This document shows, in pieces, positions 22,813 through 34,524 of a stretch of DNA of 64,000 nt. The first letter of the stretch is position 1, and every line of letters begins with the position of its first letter. The notes under the pieces are model-generated. The model made no database searches. It worked only from the letters and a program-made list of their open reading frames with translations, and was not told the origin of the DNA. This stretch comes from Byssothecium circinans (Eukaryota; Ascomycota; Dothideomycetes; Pleosporales; Massarinaceae). The stretch is taken from assembly GCA_010015675.1 (NCBI GenBank), contig ML976977.1, forward strand, positions 497,846 through 561,845. Reading direction: 5' to 3'. Made by a program: the position numbers and the translations under genes.

Positions 22813-25100
22813 TCAATTGTCGAACTTGAGACCGGCTGTACGCAACCACATTTGCCTCTTGTTCTCAGCCTCTCTGATCAACTCAGCCGAGAGACGAAGG
22901 CTTGGTGCCAGATGTGCGAGGCGCTCCATCTCGTGTATGACGTTGGCAATGATATCGTCCATGGTGGTGGGTGGAGGAAGAAGGGCGGAGAGGGAGGGGC
23001 ACATTGTGGCGCCCATGACAAGCAGAGTTTGAGAAATGATACTGTTGGATTATCAGCCAGTGTTCATCAGAATAAAGCAATGCACTTACGAGAGGGCACC
23101 TTGGAATAGGTAAGGAAGGTGTCCTGCATGGTGCGCCGTAATGTACTCCAGCTGCCGAATGCAAGCTTCTAAACACTTGTGGCAATTATCCTGCACCCCC
23201 GAGTCCATAGCCAGTGACTCGTCCTGTAACACTAGGAGAATGTAGGGACGGAATATGATGGTTCGGCAGGCAAAGTATCGTAGTCTTAGTACCGTTTGAA
23301 CCGGATTTTGCAGTGGGACTCTGTCCAGCGGGAACTGCATCGCCGGAGGAAGTCCCGCATACCACTGGTTTAGCTGGTAATCTAATTCCAGGACCAGTGG
23401 ATCTAGTTGTGTTATTGATGTTACTGCGGGTGACTTTGCGAAGTTAGATGTTCGTTGATAGAGCATCGAGCTCACTCTATTGAGTAGCCTCCGTAGAGCG
23501 ATTTCGGCAAGGAAATACCATAACTCGTCTCGACCAACAGGCTCCGTGCCAATATCCTCGAAACCCGTGGGCAACGTAAAAGTGTCTTCAAAGCTCTCGA
23601 TACCCGAATGCGGTAGGTCTAGTTCTGCTAGTAGGTCGCTGACAATATTGTTAGTCTTGACGCTTTCGGTCTGGCTAGCACAACTAACCTCTCCATCATC
23701 AACGCGTTCCAGTACACCCTCTTGCTGAGTTCCTCCTCCGCAGGTGACACCCTACCAGGGGCACTCAGTAGAAGTTGTATCTTCATGCTTGCGCTTGAAA
23801 GGACATTCCAAGCTTCTACCGGTCGTGCAAGATATACCAAATAGGCAGACGCCAGAATCTGACATTGCGCGGCCAACATGTTGTTCCTAGTCATCAAGCT
23901 AGGAAGAAGAGCCCATGCAGCAGCAAAGTATGCCAGTCCTGGAGGGTCTTTATCCGGGGATTGCTGCGAGATGCTGCCCATACTTCCAGCGTGGCCAAGA
24001 GCGAGTACAAGGAGCACTATGCAGCTTTCTGCGCCCTCTCGAAAGCCGCGAGACAGAGCAGTCTGATAATAGCTTGTCCATGTATACGGGTTCAGACACG
24101 CGTAAAAGACGTTTACGCGCTCAAAAAATGCTTGGACATATGCACCGGTGTTGGAGAGATCGAGTCCCAAGGATGTGCCAAGGCAAAGTGGTTCGCGACT
24201 CATTTCTAGCTGGAGCAGAATCTTGGGGTCATACGGCCGAGAAACAAGCTCGCGTATCATCGGTGACAGCAGCAAATTCAAGGCGGCCGTTGTGTGCGTC
24301 TTTGGCATGGTGGAGATGTTCGATGCGGTGCTCCATGTTCCAATGCCGTTGATGATTGGTTGGATCGCGCCTAGGTTAGCCATGTTGCCGGCGGATCGGG
24401 CGAGGAAGTCGTCACTCGTGGAATTACTTGCGGCCGGCGAATGTGTGGCTAGTGCCAACCCGTTTGCGAGGTTCGTCTGGAGTAGTCCTTCAATACGATT
24501 TAAATGTTCGAGAATCAGCTTGTCGCCCGCGTCCAGCTTGATCCCTGGCTCTCGGTAGACACACTCTGCGTTGAGCTCTGTACAAAGCCTGCATTTCGGT
24601 CTTGTCCCATCGCAGCGAGACTTTCTTGAACGACATATTTCACACTAGTCCCACAGTCAGCCTCTGAACGCAGGCGTATTTGAACATTGTCGCCGTACCG
24701 CAATGGTGGCACGCCGGCGCGGATAGTCAATGGTATCTGTACTGGGGCGCTTCTTTGCGGTCGCACGAGGCTCAATACCATTTGCGCTATTGCTGGTGGG
24801 AGGGACGCCGTTGGGTGCGGTGGATGTGGTTTCGCTGGACATCTCTCGATCGGTACTAGACGACTGAGACATGTTGCGCGGTCGTTTCCTGAAATTACCG
24901 TTCAAGATGCCGTTCGTGGGGCCGAAGCCAGTCGGCGATTCGAGAAGATGAGGAGACGTGAGGGCGGTCTTCAGAAGAAAACTGTTCGCGTCCGGCAGGG
25001 TGGAAAGAGAAAGGCAGAAGGAGTCTCGCAGAAATCGACTATTGTTTGTCGCTGCTGACGCTGCTGGACTAACATCTGGCGAAGGCGTTGCGGTAGCCAT
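22813..25100 (-). CDS. Zn2Cys6 fungal transcription factor
   Basis: Four exons (24699-25100, 24644-23689, 23638-23090, 23041-22813) give 711 residues. The introns are 54, 50 and 48 nt with donors GTACGG, GTTAGT and GTAAGT. The binuclear zinc cluster begins at the first residue of exon 2 (24644 to 24561) with exact C-x2-C-x6-C-x6-C-x2-C-x6-C spacing, so DNA binding depends on splicing intron 1. A Ser/Thr-rich N-terminus precedes it, then a fungal-specific transcription factor middle homology region (LVLALGHAGSMG ... YLARPVEAWNVLSSASMKIQ ... RVYWNALMMERSDLLAELDLP ... LRYFACRTIIFRPYIL). The target genes are unknown. An alternative ATG about 76 codons downstream (MSQSSSTDREM) could also be used. 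The open frame runs upstream to 25232 without protein-like character. Confidence 0.88.
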
Positions 25101-26822
25101 GATTGGCGGACGGGGTAGCGGCGACAAGGGAGCCTGCACGTCCACCAAAGCAACTGCGGTGTGCGACAATTGAAAATGGCTGTAAAAGCAAGTGAGGCAG
25201 AGAGAGTGTGAGACTCGTCTTTGTAGTACCATGGGGGAGTCTCGCGTGGTAGCCGCGGCTGGGAGAGAGACGGAGAAATCAAAGCATACCTAGGTATAAC
25301 ATGGTGGATCTTGCATCCCTCGCTTCGTTCTTTGCCCTCGGTGGAGGTACGGACCAAGCCAGAGCGAGATGAGATGAATGAGTGGTGCGAGTGCGAGTGC
25401 GGGGTCCGGGGTCCGGGGTCAGCACATCTCATGCAGATAATCAAAATGGTGGAAACCACCACTGCACAGTTTAAATTGAGCCCAGCGTCATCGCAAGTTG
25501 CAGGTCGCAGGTCGCAGGAACGTGTGGAAGGTACGAATGAGATTAACGTGCTCGACACCTACGAGAAGCACACAGCTACTCACGAAGCCCATGCGGAGGA
25601 TCCAGACTCGTTGGTTGTCCGCTCTGTAGGCCGGTCTAAGGGTCTAAGCGCCACGAATACAGGCTAATAAGACTTGTCGCTTATATCTCACCTCTGGAAT
25701 ACCCACATGTAGAAAGGCAAGCTTCGATATTGCCGCCAAGGTCAGGAAAGTACTGCTCCAGGGGCTGTGGACAAATGAGAAGTTCAGGGTCCCTGGTCAT
25801 GGAAGACTTCTAGAAAAGAAGGCTGAGGTCGGTGGTCTGGCATACGTCTTTCCCCAATGCGGTAAGCGTCCGAACTGCGCGTTAACCTTACCGATGGTGT
25901 ACAGCCATTGAATATAGAGAGTCAGGTGTGTTCCAGCGCGGTAGATTAAGTGATATGTGGTCGATCCCTAGGTGCCGCTATATCTGAAGTTGGGCGAAAT
26001 GTAAGGGAAAGGCTATACCTTTCACGAGACCATCGAGCCTGCATCTCTAGTGGGCTATCTTGATGGACCCGAACGCCACGCTGAGGCAAATGCAGTTCGT
26101 GCAGTTCGAGGGCTCAGTATTGGGTTGTCATCTTGTATCTGTCAGGTATTTTGAATTCATCCCTGGGCGTGCTTCTTCGTACAAGACATAGCCGGCATGA
26201 TAAATCATGGGACGTTGACATTGAGTAGATCGCCATGTATCCTCGTATAATCTCGAGATGTAGAGAATATCACCTTTCGAGTAGATAGTGATGCGACGCA
26301 CGATTCGACGGTCTCATATGGGCAACACATATCGATGGTGGCGATGTACTATGTGTCGAACTCCTCGCGTTTTGGCTTTGAAATACGATCCTGTACAACT
26401 GGTGATGGGAAGCAGTAGCGCGTCCAAAATCGATGATGTACTTCCGATGGCGTCAAACTTGTCGTAGCTAGAATACCGGTATTTAGTTTCTGCTGCGAAT
26501 TATCTTCCACTTACTGTTCGCCGACGAAACAGCAGTGAAGTGGCTTCCAATGCTGCTAGCTTGCGTATTCGAGAACCACATGCACCATCTTGAATGTGTG
26601 CTGCGAACGTGGAGGCGTTGCCAAACACGATCCATCGCACCTGTGAAGCAGTGCGGTCGTTAATACCTTCCTCGTTTCACAAAGTTGTTTACCCAATGAC
26701 GTCGCTTGTCAGGTTGCGACACAAACAAACGACATCTCTCCCTCCACGAGCGAAGAACGGCGATCTGAATGTTAGTAACACAAAAGACTACAAGCCAAAT
26801 TCAACACATCGACGAAGCGAAT
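25101..26822. other. intergenic, about 1.7 kb
   Basis: Upstream of the Zn2Cys6 gene. Includes a G-rich tandem stretch at 25386-25421 (GAGTGC and GGGGTCC units) and a short GGTCGCA repeat near 25500. I see no gene. Part is probably the promoter of the transcription factor. Confidence 0.35.
25386..25421 (+). repeat. tandem GAGTGC / GGGGTCC units
   Basis: Two to three copies each of two short units next to each other in the transcription factor promoter. Simple repeat; no known function. Confidence 0.6.
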
Positions 26823-27269
26823 ATGAACGACAGGAACCAGCGGAAGAATGAGGCGGAGACAGCGTCTGTGAGTGATATAAGCTAGGGAAAGCATGCGAAG
26901 CTCACAAGTTCTCAGTCCCCCGAAGCAGCACAGCACACTCAAGAGGAAAATGCCGGAAGCTATGAGGGAGTCATGCCACATGGCACAACATCTGCTCTTC
27001 AGGATGTCGCCAAAGGTGTGAAGGATGTTGTTGCGGTGGCCGCTACAGAAGCCATAGCCTGGGCTAATGCGAAAGTCGATAAGCTTTCTGAGAAGAAGGA
27101 AGACGGAACTGGTCCTTATTCTTCTCCTGCAACCTGTGTTCCAAGCGACTTCGATTGCATTGCGTCCGGCGTTCTTCCGGCGATGCCTGCGGAAAATGCC
27201 GCCAGAAAGGATTCCAAGCAGGAGGGATCGGGAAATACCGACGATGATGGACCAACTGAGAAGAAATGA
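26823..27269 (+). CDS. hypothetical protein, 132 residues
   Basis: Two exons, 26823-26867 and 26916-27269, joined across a 48-nt phase-0 intron with donor GTGAGT and acceptor CTCAG. The protein starts MNDRNQRKNEAETAS, continues into SPEAAQHTQEENAGSYEG, and has one short amphipathic helix (LQDVAKGVKDVVAVAATEAI) amid hydrophilic sequence rich in Glu, Lys, Ser and Asp. I do not recognise a family. The composition suggests a largely disordered soluble protein, and a stress or hydrophilin-like role would be a guess. The good splice signals and the continuing frame support a gene, but it is small and could be spurious. Confidence 0.5.
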
Positions 27270-27767
27270 GGGAGCGGAGGCAACGGAAGTTCATTCTTGA
27301 TGACCGGATATCAGTCGAGAGCGGTATGCTAGCGAGTGCTTGGTGTTGATGGTTGGTCTCAGAACGGAGTTGCAGCATAATGCAGCCCAGTCTGGCTACT
27401 GGTATGCTACATACACAGCTATGAGCTCGAATACAGAACATATTCAACTTCAGCGTGTTTCGAAAATGAGAAAATGTCGAAACGTGAGCGAAGCACTGCA
27501 TAGAGAGAATGAATATATGAGATGAATACCATTACTTGATTCCAGGGCTTCGTCCAGTCATCTTTCGGCGACTCTTATCCACCTCGGACGTTCCTTCCTC
27601 CACTGCCTCGTGGCTACCTTTTTAGCAAGCGACGAGAACGCAAACCTTGATCAACATCACGCACACTTCCAAGCCACCTCTCATCCTTTTCGACCGTACT
27701 TTTTCGCGGATATTTCAGCTCAACCCAACCCTCGCTCTCACACCGTGTCACTCGTTAATCGATCAAG
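27270..27767. other. intergenic, promoter of PIG-L-like gene
   Basis: About 500 bases between two plus-strand genes. Open frames are shadows. The last 150 bases are pyrimidine-rich, as is common in fungal leaders. Confidence 0.35.
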
Positions 27768-28792
27768 ATGTTCACGTTCCATCTTTCCCGCTCTTTCCTA
27801 GCCATGCTGCTCGTATCACTTGCCTTTGCCGAAGATTTCTCGAGAGGGCAGGCTTGCAAAGGGTAAGATCTCTGTGCTCCGGACATACTGCATGACTAAT
27901 ACAGCGAGCAGCGGCACCATATACTTCAGCGCTCATCCGGTCGACAGTCTTCTATACCAGCAGCCAGATCTCTTCCACGACTTCTACGTCTACAAGTGTC
28001 TCTTGTCCGTCGTTTTCACTACAGGCGATCGAGGCATTGGTGGAAATTCCTCGCAGTCGCTCGAGGTCGGGCTGGAAGCAGCATACGCATACATGGCCGG
28101 CGCTTCGGACAAGAACATCTGGGAGGAGACCATCGTACAGATCAACGACTACAATGTGACTAAGAGGAATCTCAAGGGTACGCCGACAATACAGATTCTT
28201 TATCTGCGCCTGCCGGATGGCGCTTCGGACGGAGGGGGATACAGGGTGACCCATAGTCAAAGCTTGAAGAAGCTTTACCAGGGTAATATCCGTTCAATCA
28301 CCACGGCCGACGGCGAATCAACATATACGCTTCGGTCATTGATGGACCTCGTTGCTAGTGTAATAAAGCAGAGCGAAGCGCAAGAGATTCGAGTGCTGGA
28401 CTTCAAAGCTCCTGTACCGAATGATGGGGAGCTCGACAGTGAGCATGCGGACCACGCTATCTCTGCAAGACTTGTTATGGATGCGGTTAATGGGGAGCAT
28501 ATCCAGGTGTATTTACGGGGGTAAGGTTTCTTCCTCGCAATCTCCATTGTTGCTGACCATCAACAGGTATGCCGGCAACTTCATGCGTCATCTTGACCCC
28601 ACAATGAATGCGACTCATTCGGATTTTTTCATCAAGGCGGATACGTTCTTCCAATATGCAGAACATGACAGTCATATCTGTCACACGCACGAGGAATGCT
28701 ACAACCAGTTCCAAGAACGATCTCCTGATGGCCTTTCACAGGACGTGAAGTATGTCATTAACTGGCTGGAACGGGAGTACTGGGTTTCGTAG
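27768..28792 (+). CDS. secreted PIG-L/LmbE-family protein with degenerate active site
   Basis: Three exons, 27768-27862, 27912-28520 and 28567-28792, giving 309 residues. The first exon encodes a signal peptide (MFTFHLSRSFLAMLLVSLAF, cleavage likely after AFA), so the product probably enters the secretory pathway. The LmbE/PIG-L fold is indicated by TIYFSAHPVDSLLYQQPDLF, FTTGDRGIGG, GLEAAYAYMAG and a C-terminal THSDFF block. Family members are Zn-dependent N-deacetylases. The usual AHPDDE motif here reads AHPVDS, replacing the catalytic-base Asp by Val, and the C-terminal HSDH ligand block reads HSDF. Catalysis is therefore doubtful. Intron 1 could use either of two AGs three bases apart (27908 or 27911), differing by one residue. 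Intron 2 is 46 nt with branch GCTGAC. Confidence 0.82.
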
Positions 28793-29380
28793 CGTTGATT
28801 CGGGCAGCATGGTGTCTTGTCCAGAAATATCGGGCGGTGGATGTGAAGGATTGAAAACTGTCGTTCTCGTCATATTAGCAATATGTGTCTGATTTGAAAG
28901 GGGCAATATTGCAGGTCAATGAAGAATAAAATCCGCTCTAATACAACACTCGATCCCATTCACATGTGGCGTTGGCCTCTCCCGATTGCGGACAGAACGG
29001 AATCCCTCCATAAACCGCATACCTGCCATAGGAGTCTGCGCGTATAATGGCGTTTTTTGGCCTTCACAGTCTTGCGATGCTCGTGCAGGGTGTTGCAGCG
29101 ATGGAGGCGTGGTGAAACATTGAAGTGCCTCCTGGCACGTGGAAACGCGAACCTGGTCAGCGCGCTAGTCCATTTCCGGTATTACCGGATCCGAGCTCAA
29201 AACAACGATCAATGTTTAAGCTCCCGACTCAATTCAACACAGTTGCGCCAACCACAACAGCAAATCCCCCGCCAAACCCGTGCTATGGTGCAAACAACCC
29301 TCTAAAGGCGACAACTCTCAGCGCCGGATAATCGCGCATTACCCAGCATCAACCAAACGCCGATCAGAAAGCACCAAACA
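28793..29380. other. intergenic, promoter of MAD1
   Basis: About 590 bases. No gene is supported. Several short frames overlap the MAD1 leader but look like noise. Confidence 0.35.
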
Positions 29381-31513
29381 ATGGCTTCAAGAAACCAACC
29401 AACCTTCAACCTCTTCTCCGGCGCCCCAGAATCGCCTCCGACAGTCCGCGAACCTTTGCGCCAGACTTTCAAAACCACTTTCCGCGCCTCGCAAAATGCG
29501 CCGCACACGGTTGTGCCCGCCGACCCAGTCAACGAAGACCTCCGAGCGCAGATCAACACCCTCCGCTATGAACTCGAGACAGCCAAACAAGAACAAGAAA
29601 GGGTGAAGCTCGAGCATGATGCCGAGGTTCGAGACCTGCAAAACCGTGCCGATGCAGAGTATAAGAAGGCGCAACAAGCGGAATCGGCGAACAACCTCAC
29701 GGCGAAGAAGCACGAGGCATTGCGAAAGGAGATGTCGGAGAACCAGACGCGGAATGAGAACGAGAGGTCAGATCTGCAGCGAAGATTACGGACCTCACAG
29801 GACAAGGCTCAGCAGCTGCAAGAGGACGTCGATGAGTTAAGGGAAGAGCTTGCATCGACACAACGGCAGAATGAGCACCGGTACAAGACACTGCAGACGG
29901 AGCATAAGGCGCTGAAAGACTCTGTAGAGGATATCAAAGGGGATGCGGATGCAAAAGTCAATGCCATGCAAACAACACAGCGAAAGCTGGCTCAAAAGGA
30001 GGAGGAGGTAGGAGAGCTAGAGGCAGAAGTTTTACGGCTCAAAGCAGTCACCGGCGATGTGGAAACAATATCAGTTATCAAGAAGGAGTTGTCGGAGCAG
30101 GTTACACACATCAAGAAACTGGAGACCCTCACTCGGGAGCAGAATGCGGAGCTCAAGCAGCATCGCAAAAAGCAGAAGGCTATTGAGGTAATCGAGGAAG
30201 AGAAGCGCTCGCTACAGACAAGGCTTCGTCTGGTGGACGACCTACAAAAACAGCTCAACGAGGCAGAGCGCCGAAAGCAGAACCTAGAGGACGAGCACAA
30301 CTCATGGACTTCTTACCTGGAGAACGAAGCAGAGTCTGACCAACAATTCGAGACACCTGAGGACCTTGCCAGGGCCTTCATCCAAGTCCGCTTCGAAAAG
30401 ACGGAACTTTTGGACCGACTTGGACAGATCCAGCCCGAGCTCACAGTCAAAGAATCCAACATACAAGCTTTAGAAGACGAGAAAGCAAAACTACAAGCTG
30501 AAATCCAGCAATTGAAAACCTCAAACAGCAACGCACCAAACTCGACTGAAACCAAAGCACGCGCAAGGCTAGAACGCCAAAAGGTCCTGATGACGAAGGA
30601 AGTCGACTTCCTCCGCGCGCAGATCAAGGCTTTCGACGAAGAGGAGCGGGAGTTGCATCCGGAGTCTTATGATGCTGCAAAGACTGATCGTGTCAAAGAG
30701 ATGGAAGATCTCGTTGACCAATACCGAAAAGAGTTAGAGACCTTGCAGAAGGAGTTCAACAGCATTGAGCAGCCCGCGTCCGTTGCCGCTGGACAGAAGC
30801 GTCCCCTCGAAACGGACGAGCCAGATGAGCGCGTTGGCGAGCTTCGTCGCAAGAACAGGCAGCTGCAGGATGATAACACCGCAATGCAGAAACGCATCAA
30901 GCTCGTCGAAACGGAGTACAAAGCGCAAAACTCACAACTTAGGAAACTAAAGGAGGTATCACGGACACGAGTGCTCGAGTTCAAAGCCAACCCCACTGCA
31001 GATGCAGAAGCCTTAAAGCTGAGCACAGTTCGTACACTGCGTGAGGCCAACGCTCAACTGCTCGCGCAACTACAAGGCGCCGCTCCAAACAACATAGTTT
31101 CAGCCGCAGTCCTCACCTCGACGCAAGATGAGCTCTCAGAGGCCCGAAACCAAATCGCCTCCATGGAAAAGAAGACTAAGCGTCTCAAGCAAATCTGGAC
31201 TGCAAAGTCCCTCGAGTTCCGGGAAGCCGTTGCATCCATCTTGGGCTGGAAGCTTGATTTCATGCCCAACGGCCGCGTCAAAGTCACGTCCATGTTCAAG
31301 CCTGCCGATGAAGATAGCGAGAATTCGATCGTATTCGACGGAGAGAACGGGACGATGAAAGTTAGCGGAGGCGAACAGTCAGTGTTTGCCGGAGAGATCA
31401 GGGATCAGATCGTGTATTGGGTGGAAGGGAGGAAGGAGATTCCTTGCTTCCTGGCGGCTTTGACGTTGGAGTTTTGGGAGAGGAAAAATGGAGATACTAC
31501 GAGACAATTGTGA
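29381..31513 (+). CDS. MAD1: spindle assembly checkpoint protein Mad1
   Basis: Single exon, 710 residues. Mad1 recruits Mad2 to unattached kinetochores and, outside mitosis, sits at nuclear pores. Nearly the whole protein from about residue 50 to 600 is predicted coiled coil, rich in Glu, Lys, Gln and Leu heptads. The C-terminal globular domain (about 610-710) contains QIWTAKSLEFREAVASILGW, then KLDFMPNGRVKVTSMF and the tail FLAALTLEFWER, diagnostic of Mad1. A second conserved piece is RVLEFKANPTADAEALKLST. The start ATG is preceded by a pyrimidine/A-rich leader. The length matches fungal Mad1 (650-750). It lies tandem with DBP3, 370 bases apart. Confidence 0.93.
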   Translation: MASRNQPTFNLFSGAPESPPTVREPLRQTFKTTFRASQNAPHTVVPADPVNEDLRAQINTLRYELETAKQEQERVKLEHDAEVRDLQNRADAEYKKAQQAESANNLTAKKHEALRKEMSENQTRNENERSDLQRRLRTSQDKAQQLQEDVDELREELASTQRQNEHRYKTLQTEHKALKDSVEDIKGDADAKVNAMQTTQRKLAQKEEEVGELEAEVLRLKAVTGDVETISVIKKELSEQVTHIKKLETLTREQNAELKQHRKKQKAIEVIEEEKRSLQTRLRLVDDLQKQLNEAERRKQNLEDEHNSWTSYLENEAESDQQFETPEDLARAFIQVRFEKTELLDRLGQIQPELTVKESNIQALEDEKAKLQAEIQQLKTSNSNAPNSTETKARARLERQKVLMTKEVDFLRAQIKAFDEEERELHPESYDAAKTDRVKEMEDLVDQYRKELETLQKEFNSIEQPASVAAGQKRPLETDEPDERVGELRRKNRQLQDDNTAMQKRIKLVETEYKAQNSQLRKLKEVSRTRVLEFKANPTADAEALKLSTVRTLREANAQLLAQLQGAAPNNIVSAAVLTSTQDELSEARNQIASMEKKTKRLKQIWTAKSLEFREAVASILGWKLDFMPNGRVKVTSMFKPADEDSENSIVFDGENGTMKVSGGEQSVFAGEIRDQIVYWVEGRKEIPCFLAALTLEFWERKNGDTTRQL

Positions 31514-31883
31514 AAGTGTGGGGTCTAGCTGTAATTATGGCATCGCATGGCAAGGTGTTTGGGTGCATGCTTGAATCTTGCATTTTCTGAGGGTGGTTCT
31601 GGTTGCTAAATTTCACATGGCTGATATATACCAAGACATATTAACATTTATACATCTACTCAGACTTCAAACTTGGATAGTTATCTTGCACTACAGCTAT
31701 GCGAAAGTGTCTGTACATGTGCATCGGCACATACGAAGGGTAGCTAACTAACTCTGACCTAGTCTCACACCCTTCCCGCATTAGCGTACCGTGCTATCGA
31801 TAAGCGCCTGGTGAAAATATCGCCTGCGGAAAAGTTCAACTTTTAACCATTCGGGATACGCGTTACAACTCACAACAATTAAC
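31514..31883. other. MAD1-DBP3 intergenic region
   Basis: Holds the MAD1 3' end and the DBP3 promoter. No recognised elements. Confidence 0.35.
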
Positions 31884-33867
31884 ATGGGGAAACGCGCAAT
31901 TTCGGAAGTTATTGCTGACGAGGACGTCGCTATCAAGCCTGAAGGTGTCTCCAGGAAAAAGAGCAAGAAAGACAAGAGCGAGAAGAAGCGCAAAGCTCCT
32001 GCAATCGCGGACGGCGAACCCACGGTCAATGGGAACGATGCGGCAGAAGAGGAGAACGTCAATGCTCGGGAGTCTGTAGAGAAGTCTGGAGAGGATGAGA
32101 AACTCTCTAAAGCGGAGAGGAAGGCTGCGAAAAAGGCGCGCAAGGAAGCCAAAGAGGCGAAGAAGCAGGAGGCTTCCAAAGGTGTCGACACGCACGATGT
32201 TGACATGAAAGATGCGGAAGAAGAGGTGACCGATGATAAGGCGGCGAAGAAAGCAGCGCGCAAAGCGGAGAAGGCAGAGAAGAAGAGGCTCAAGGAATTG
32301 AAGAAGTCGGGAGGCAATACCGAGTCATCCACCGCTTCCTCGAAGCTCACATCGCAGGCTGCCTCTACAGTCGCTTCCGCAGTCGCTTCCGCAGTCGAAT
32401 CGTCCGCGACCAGTCCTGAACCCACTGGCGGCTCTGGGCCTTCCTCCTACGTCGAGAACAAGGACCTTGCAGCGCTTCCTCAGTCGGAGATCGATTCGTA
32501 CCTTAGCACACAGTTCGTCACGATTGACGACCCCCTCCCCGCTGCGCGCAAGCTTCGCCCGATCATTAAATTCGATTATCTGCCAGTGACCGATAAGTCA
32601 CAACGAGCACCCTTCGCTTCGTTTACGGCTCCTACACCTATACAAGCCGCGACATGGCCTGCACTGTTATCTGGGAGGGACATGGTCGGAGTCGCAGAGA
32701 CTGGGTCTGGAAAGACGCTCGCCTTTGGCGTGCCCTGTATCAGATTCATCTCATCTCTCCCGAAGAGGCAGCAAAAGGGTGTTAAGGCGGTCATCGTGTC
32801 GCCCACACGCGAACTCGCGGTCCAAATCCACGACCAGTTGGTTCAACTAGCCACTCCGGCAGGCCTCGGGGTGGTTTGCGTCTACGGGGGTGTGCCGAAA
32901 GACCCCCAAGTGGCAGCTCTCCGTACGGCCTCTATCGTGGTCGCCACACCCGGTCGGTTGAATGATTTGATCGGCGATGGGTCTGCCGACCTCAGCAAGG
33001 CCGAATACGTTGTTTTGGATGAAGCTGACAGGATGCTGGACAAGGGTTTTGAAGAGGCCATTCGTCAGATCATCAACTGCACGCCAGCGAAGCGACAGAC
33101 GCTCATGTTCACGGCGACCTGGCCGCCTTCTGTCCGCCAGCTTGCCTCCACTTTCATGCAGTCACCTGTGAGAATTAACATTGGCGAGAATGTCACCGGC
33201 GAACTGCGCGCCAATACTCGTATCAAGCAGCAAGTCGAGGTAGTAGATCCCCGCGGCAAAGAAACACGCCTCTTGCAACTCATCAAGCAGTACCAATCAG
33301 GCAAGAACTCGGAAGACCGTATCCTAGTGTTCTGCCTGTACAAGAAAGAGGCAGTGCGTATTGAAAACTTCATTAAATCAAAGGGTTTCCGCGTCGGTGG
33401 CATCCACGGCGATCTCACGCAGGACAAGCGTACTGCTTCGTTAGCCGCGTTCAAATCAGGCCAGATTCCGCTGTTGGTTGCCACTGATGTGGCCGCTCGA
33501 GGCCTCGATATCCCGGCCGTCAAGGTGGTTATCAATGTTACGTTCCCGCTTACGGCGGAGGACTACGTGCACCGTATTGGACGAACTGGGCGTGCGGGCA
33601 AGGAGGGTTTGGCCATCACGTTGTTTACAGAGCACGATAAGGCGCTTTCTGGAGCGTAAGTACACCACCATCTGCAGAAACTGTAGATGTCATGATGCTA
33701 ACTTGTAGTGCAGTTTGATCAATGTGCTCAAAGCTGCGAACCAACCTGTCCCTGAAGAGCTAATGAAGTTCGGCACTACGGTCAAGAAGAAGGAACACGG
33801 TGCTTATGGGGCTTTCTACAAGGAGATTGACCTGTCGAAGAAGGCCACGAAAATCAGTTTCGACTAA
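31884..33867 (+). CDS. DBP3: ATP-dependent RNA helicase Dbp3 (DEAD box)
   Basis: Two exons, 31884-33655 and 33714-33867 (58-nt intron, donor GTAAGT, branch GCTAAC), giving 641 residues. Dbp3 is a nucleolar helicase acting in 27S/35S pre-rRNA processing. The first 170 residues are a Lys/Glu-rich low-complexity extension ([13 protein letters not shown] and more), typical of Dbp3. The Q-motif region ([16 protein letters not shown]) leads to motif I AETGSGKT, Ia PTRELA, II DEAD, III TAT (the usual SAT altered), [16 protein letters not shown] and [12 protein letters not shown]. The C-terminal exon adds [20 protein letters not shown], the Dbp3 tail. The nearer AG at 33708 would hit a stop after two codons, so the acceptor at 33713 is used. 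Confidence 0.93.
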
Positions 33868-34500
33868 CATCGTTTACACGGTTGTTTCCTCGGCACGGGA
33901 ACTGCGGATGATTGACGTCGGCGACGTTGGTATGCATGCACGCACGCGCAATCCGTCTATAGGTCAGAGCTCCGACCCGAAGGGAGAACACCACTCTCTG
34001 CGCCATGGGTTTCATGACTGGATACCGGAGAATTTAACGTTCGCTACAAGGTCGGCGAAGTGGGAGTTGTTGCATATTACCAGCCCTGCACAAGGCGTCT
34101 TATGAGAGCAGCAAGGCGTTTGGTCTTCTTTTTTGCGTTTCCCGGTACAATTTCCTCAAAAAGTTTACGAGCGTGCATTTGGCTGAAACAAAATCTCGGT
34201 AGTTCATAGACACGTGGACGGCTGGCTAGAAAGAACCGTGTGCTAGACTATAAATAGTGCGAGGAAAGAAAGTATTTCCAAGTGCACGTTTAAGTTTTTT
34301 CTTTTCAAGTCGCCGATATAACTCCCCAACATCATCATCACGATCCATAACCTACCTCTGCGAGCCATGCCACAGTCTTGGAATCAGCATCACCTACCCC
34401 ACGTACATCAGGCCACCGTACATAATTAGAAAAGAAAATCTCCTTGGCCCATATCTCATCTCACACCGAAACTAAGCGGCGGCTGGAAAGCCCACCTTTC

Positions 34501-34524
34501 CTCACCTCACCTCACCTCACCTCA
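34501..34524 (+). repeat. (CTCAC)n microsatellite
   Basis: Nearly five perfect pentamer copies in a pyrimidine-rich stretch of intergenic DNA. Confidence 0.85.

Noticed and set aside
25590..25680. tRNA-like GGTCTAAGG segment
   Set aside because: No cloverleaf can be formed and no B box is present at the right distance.
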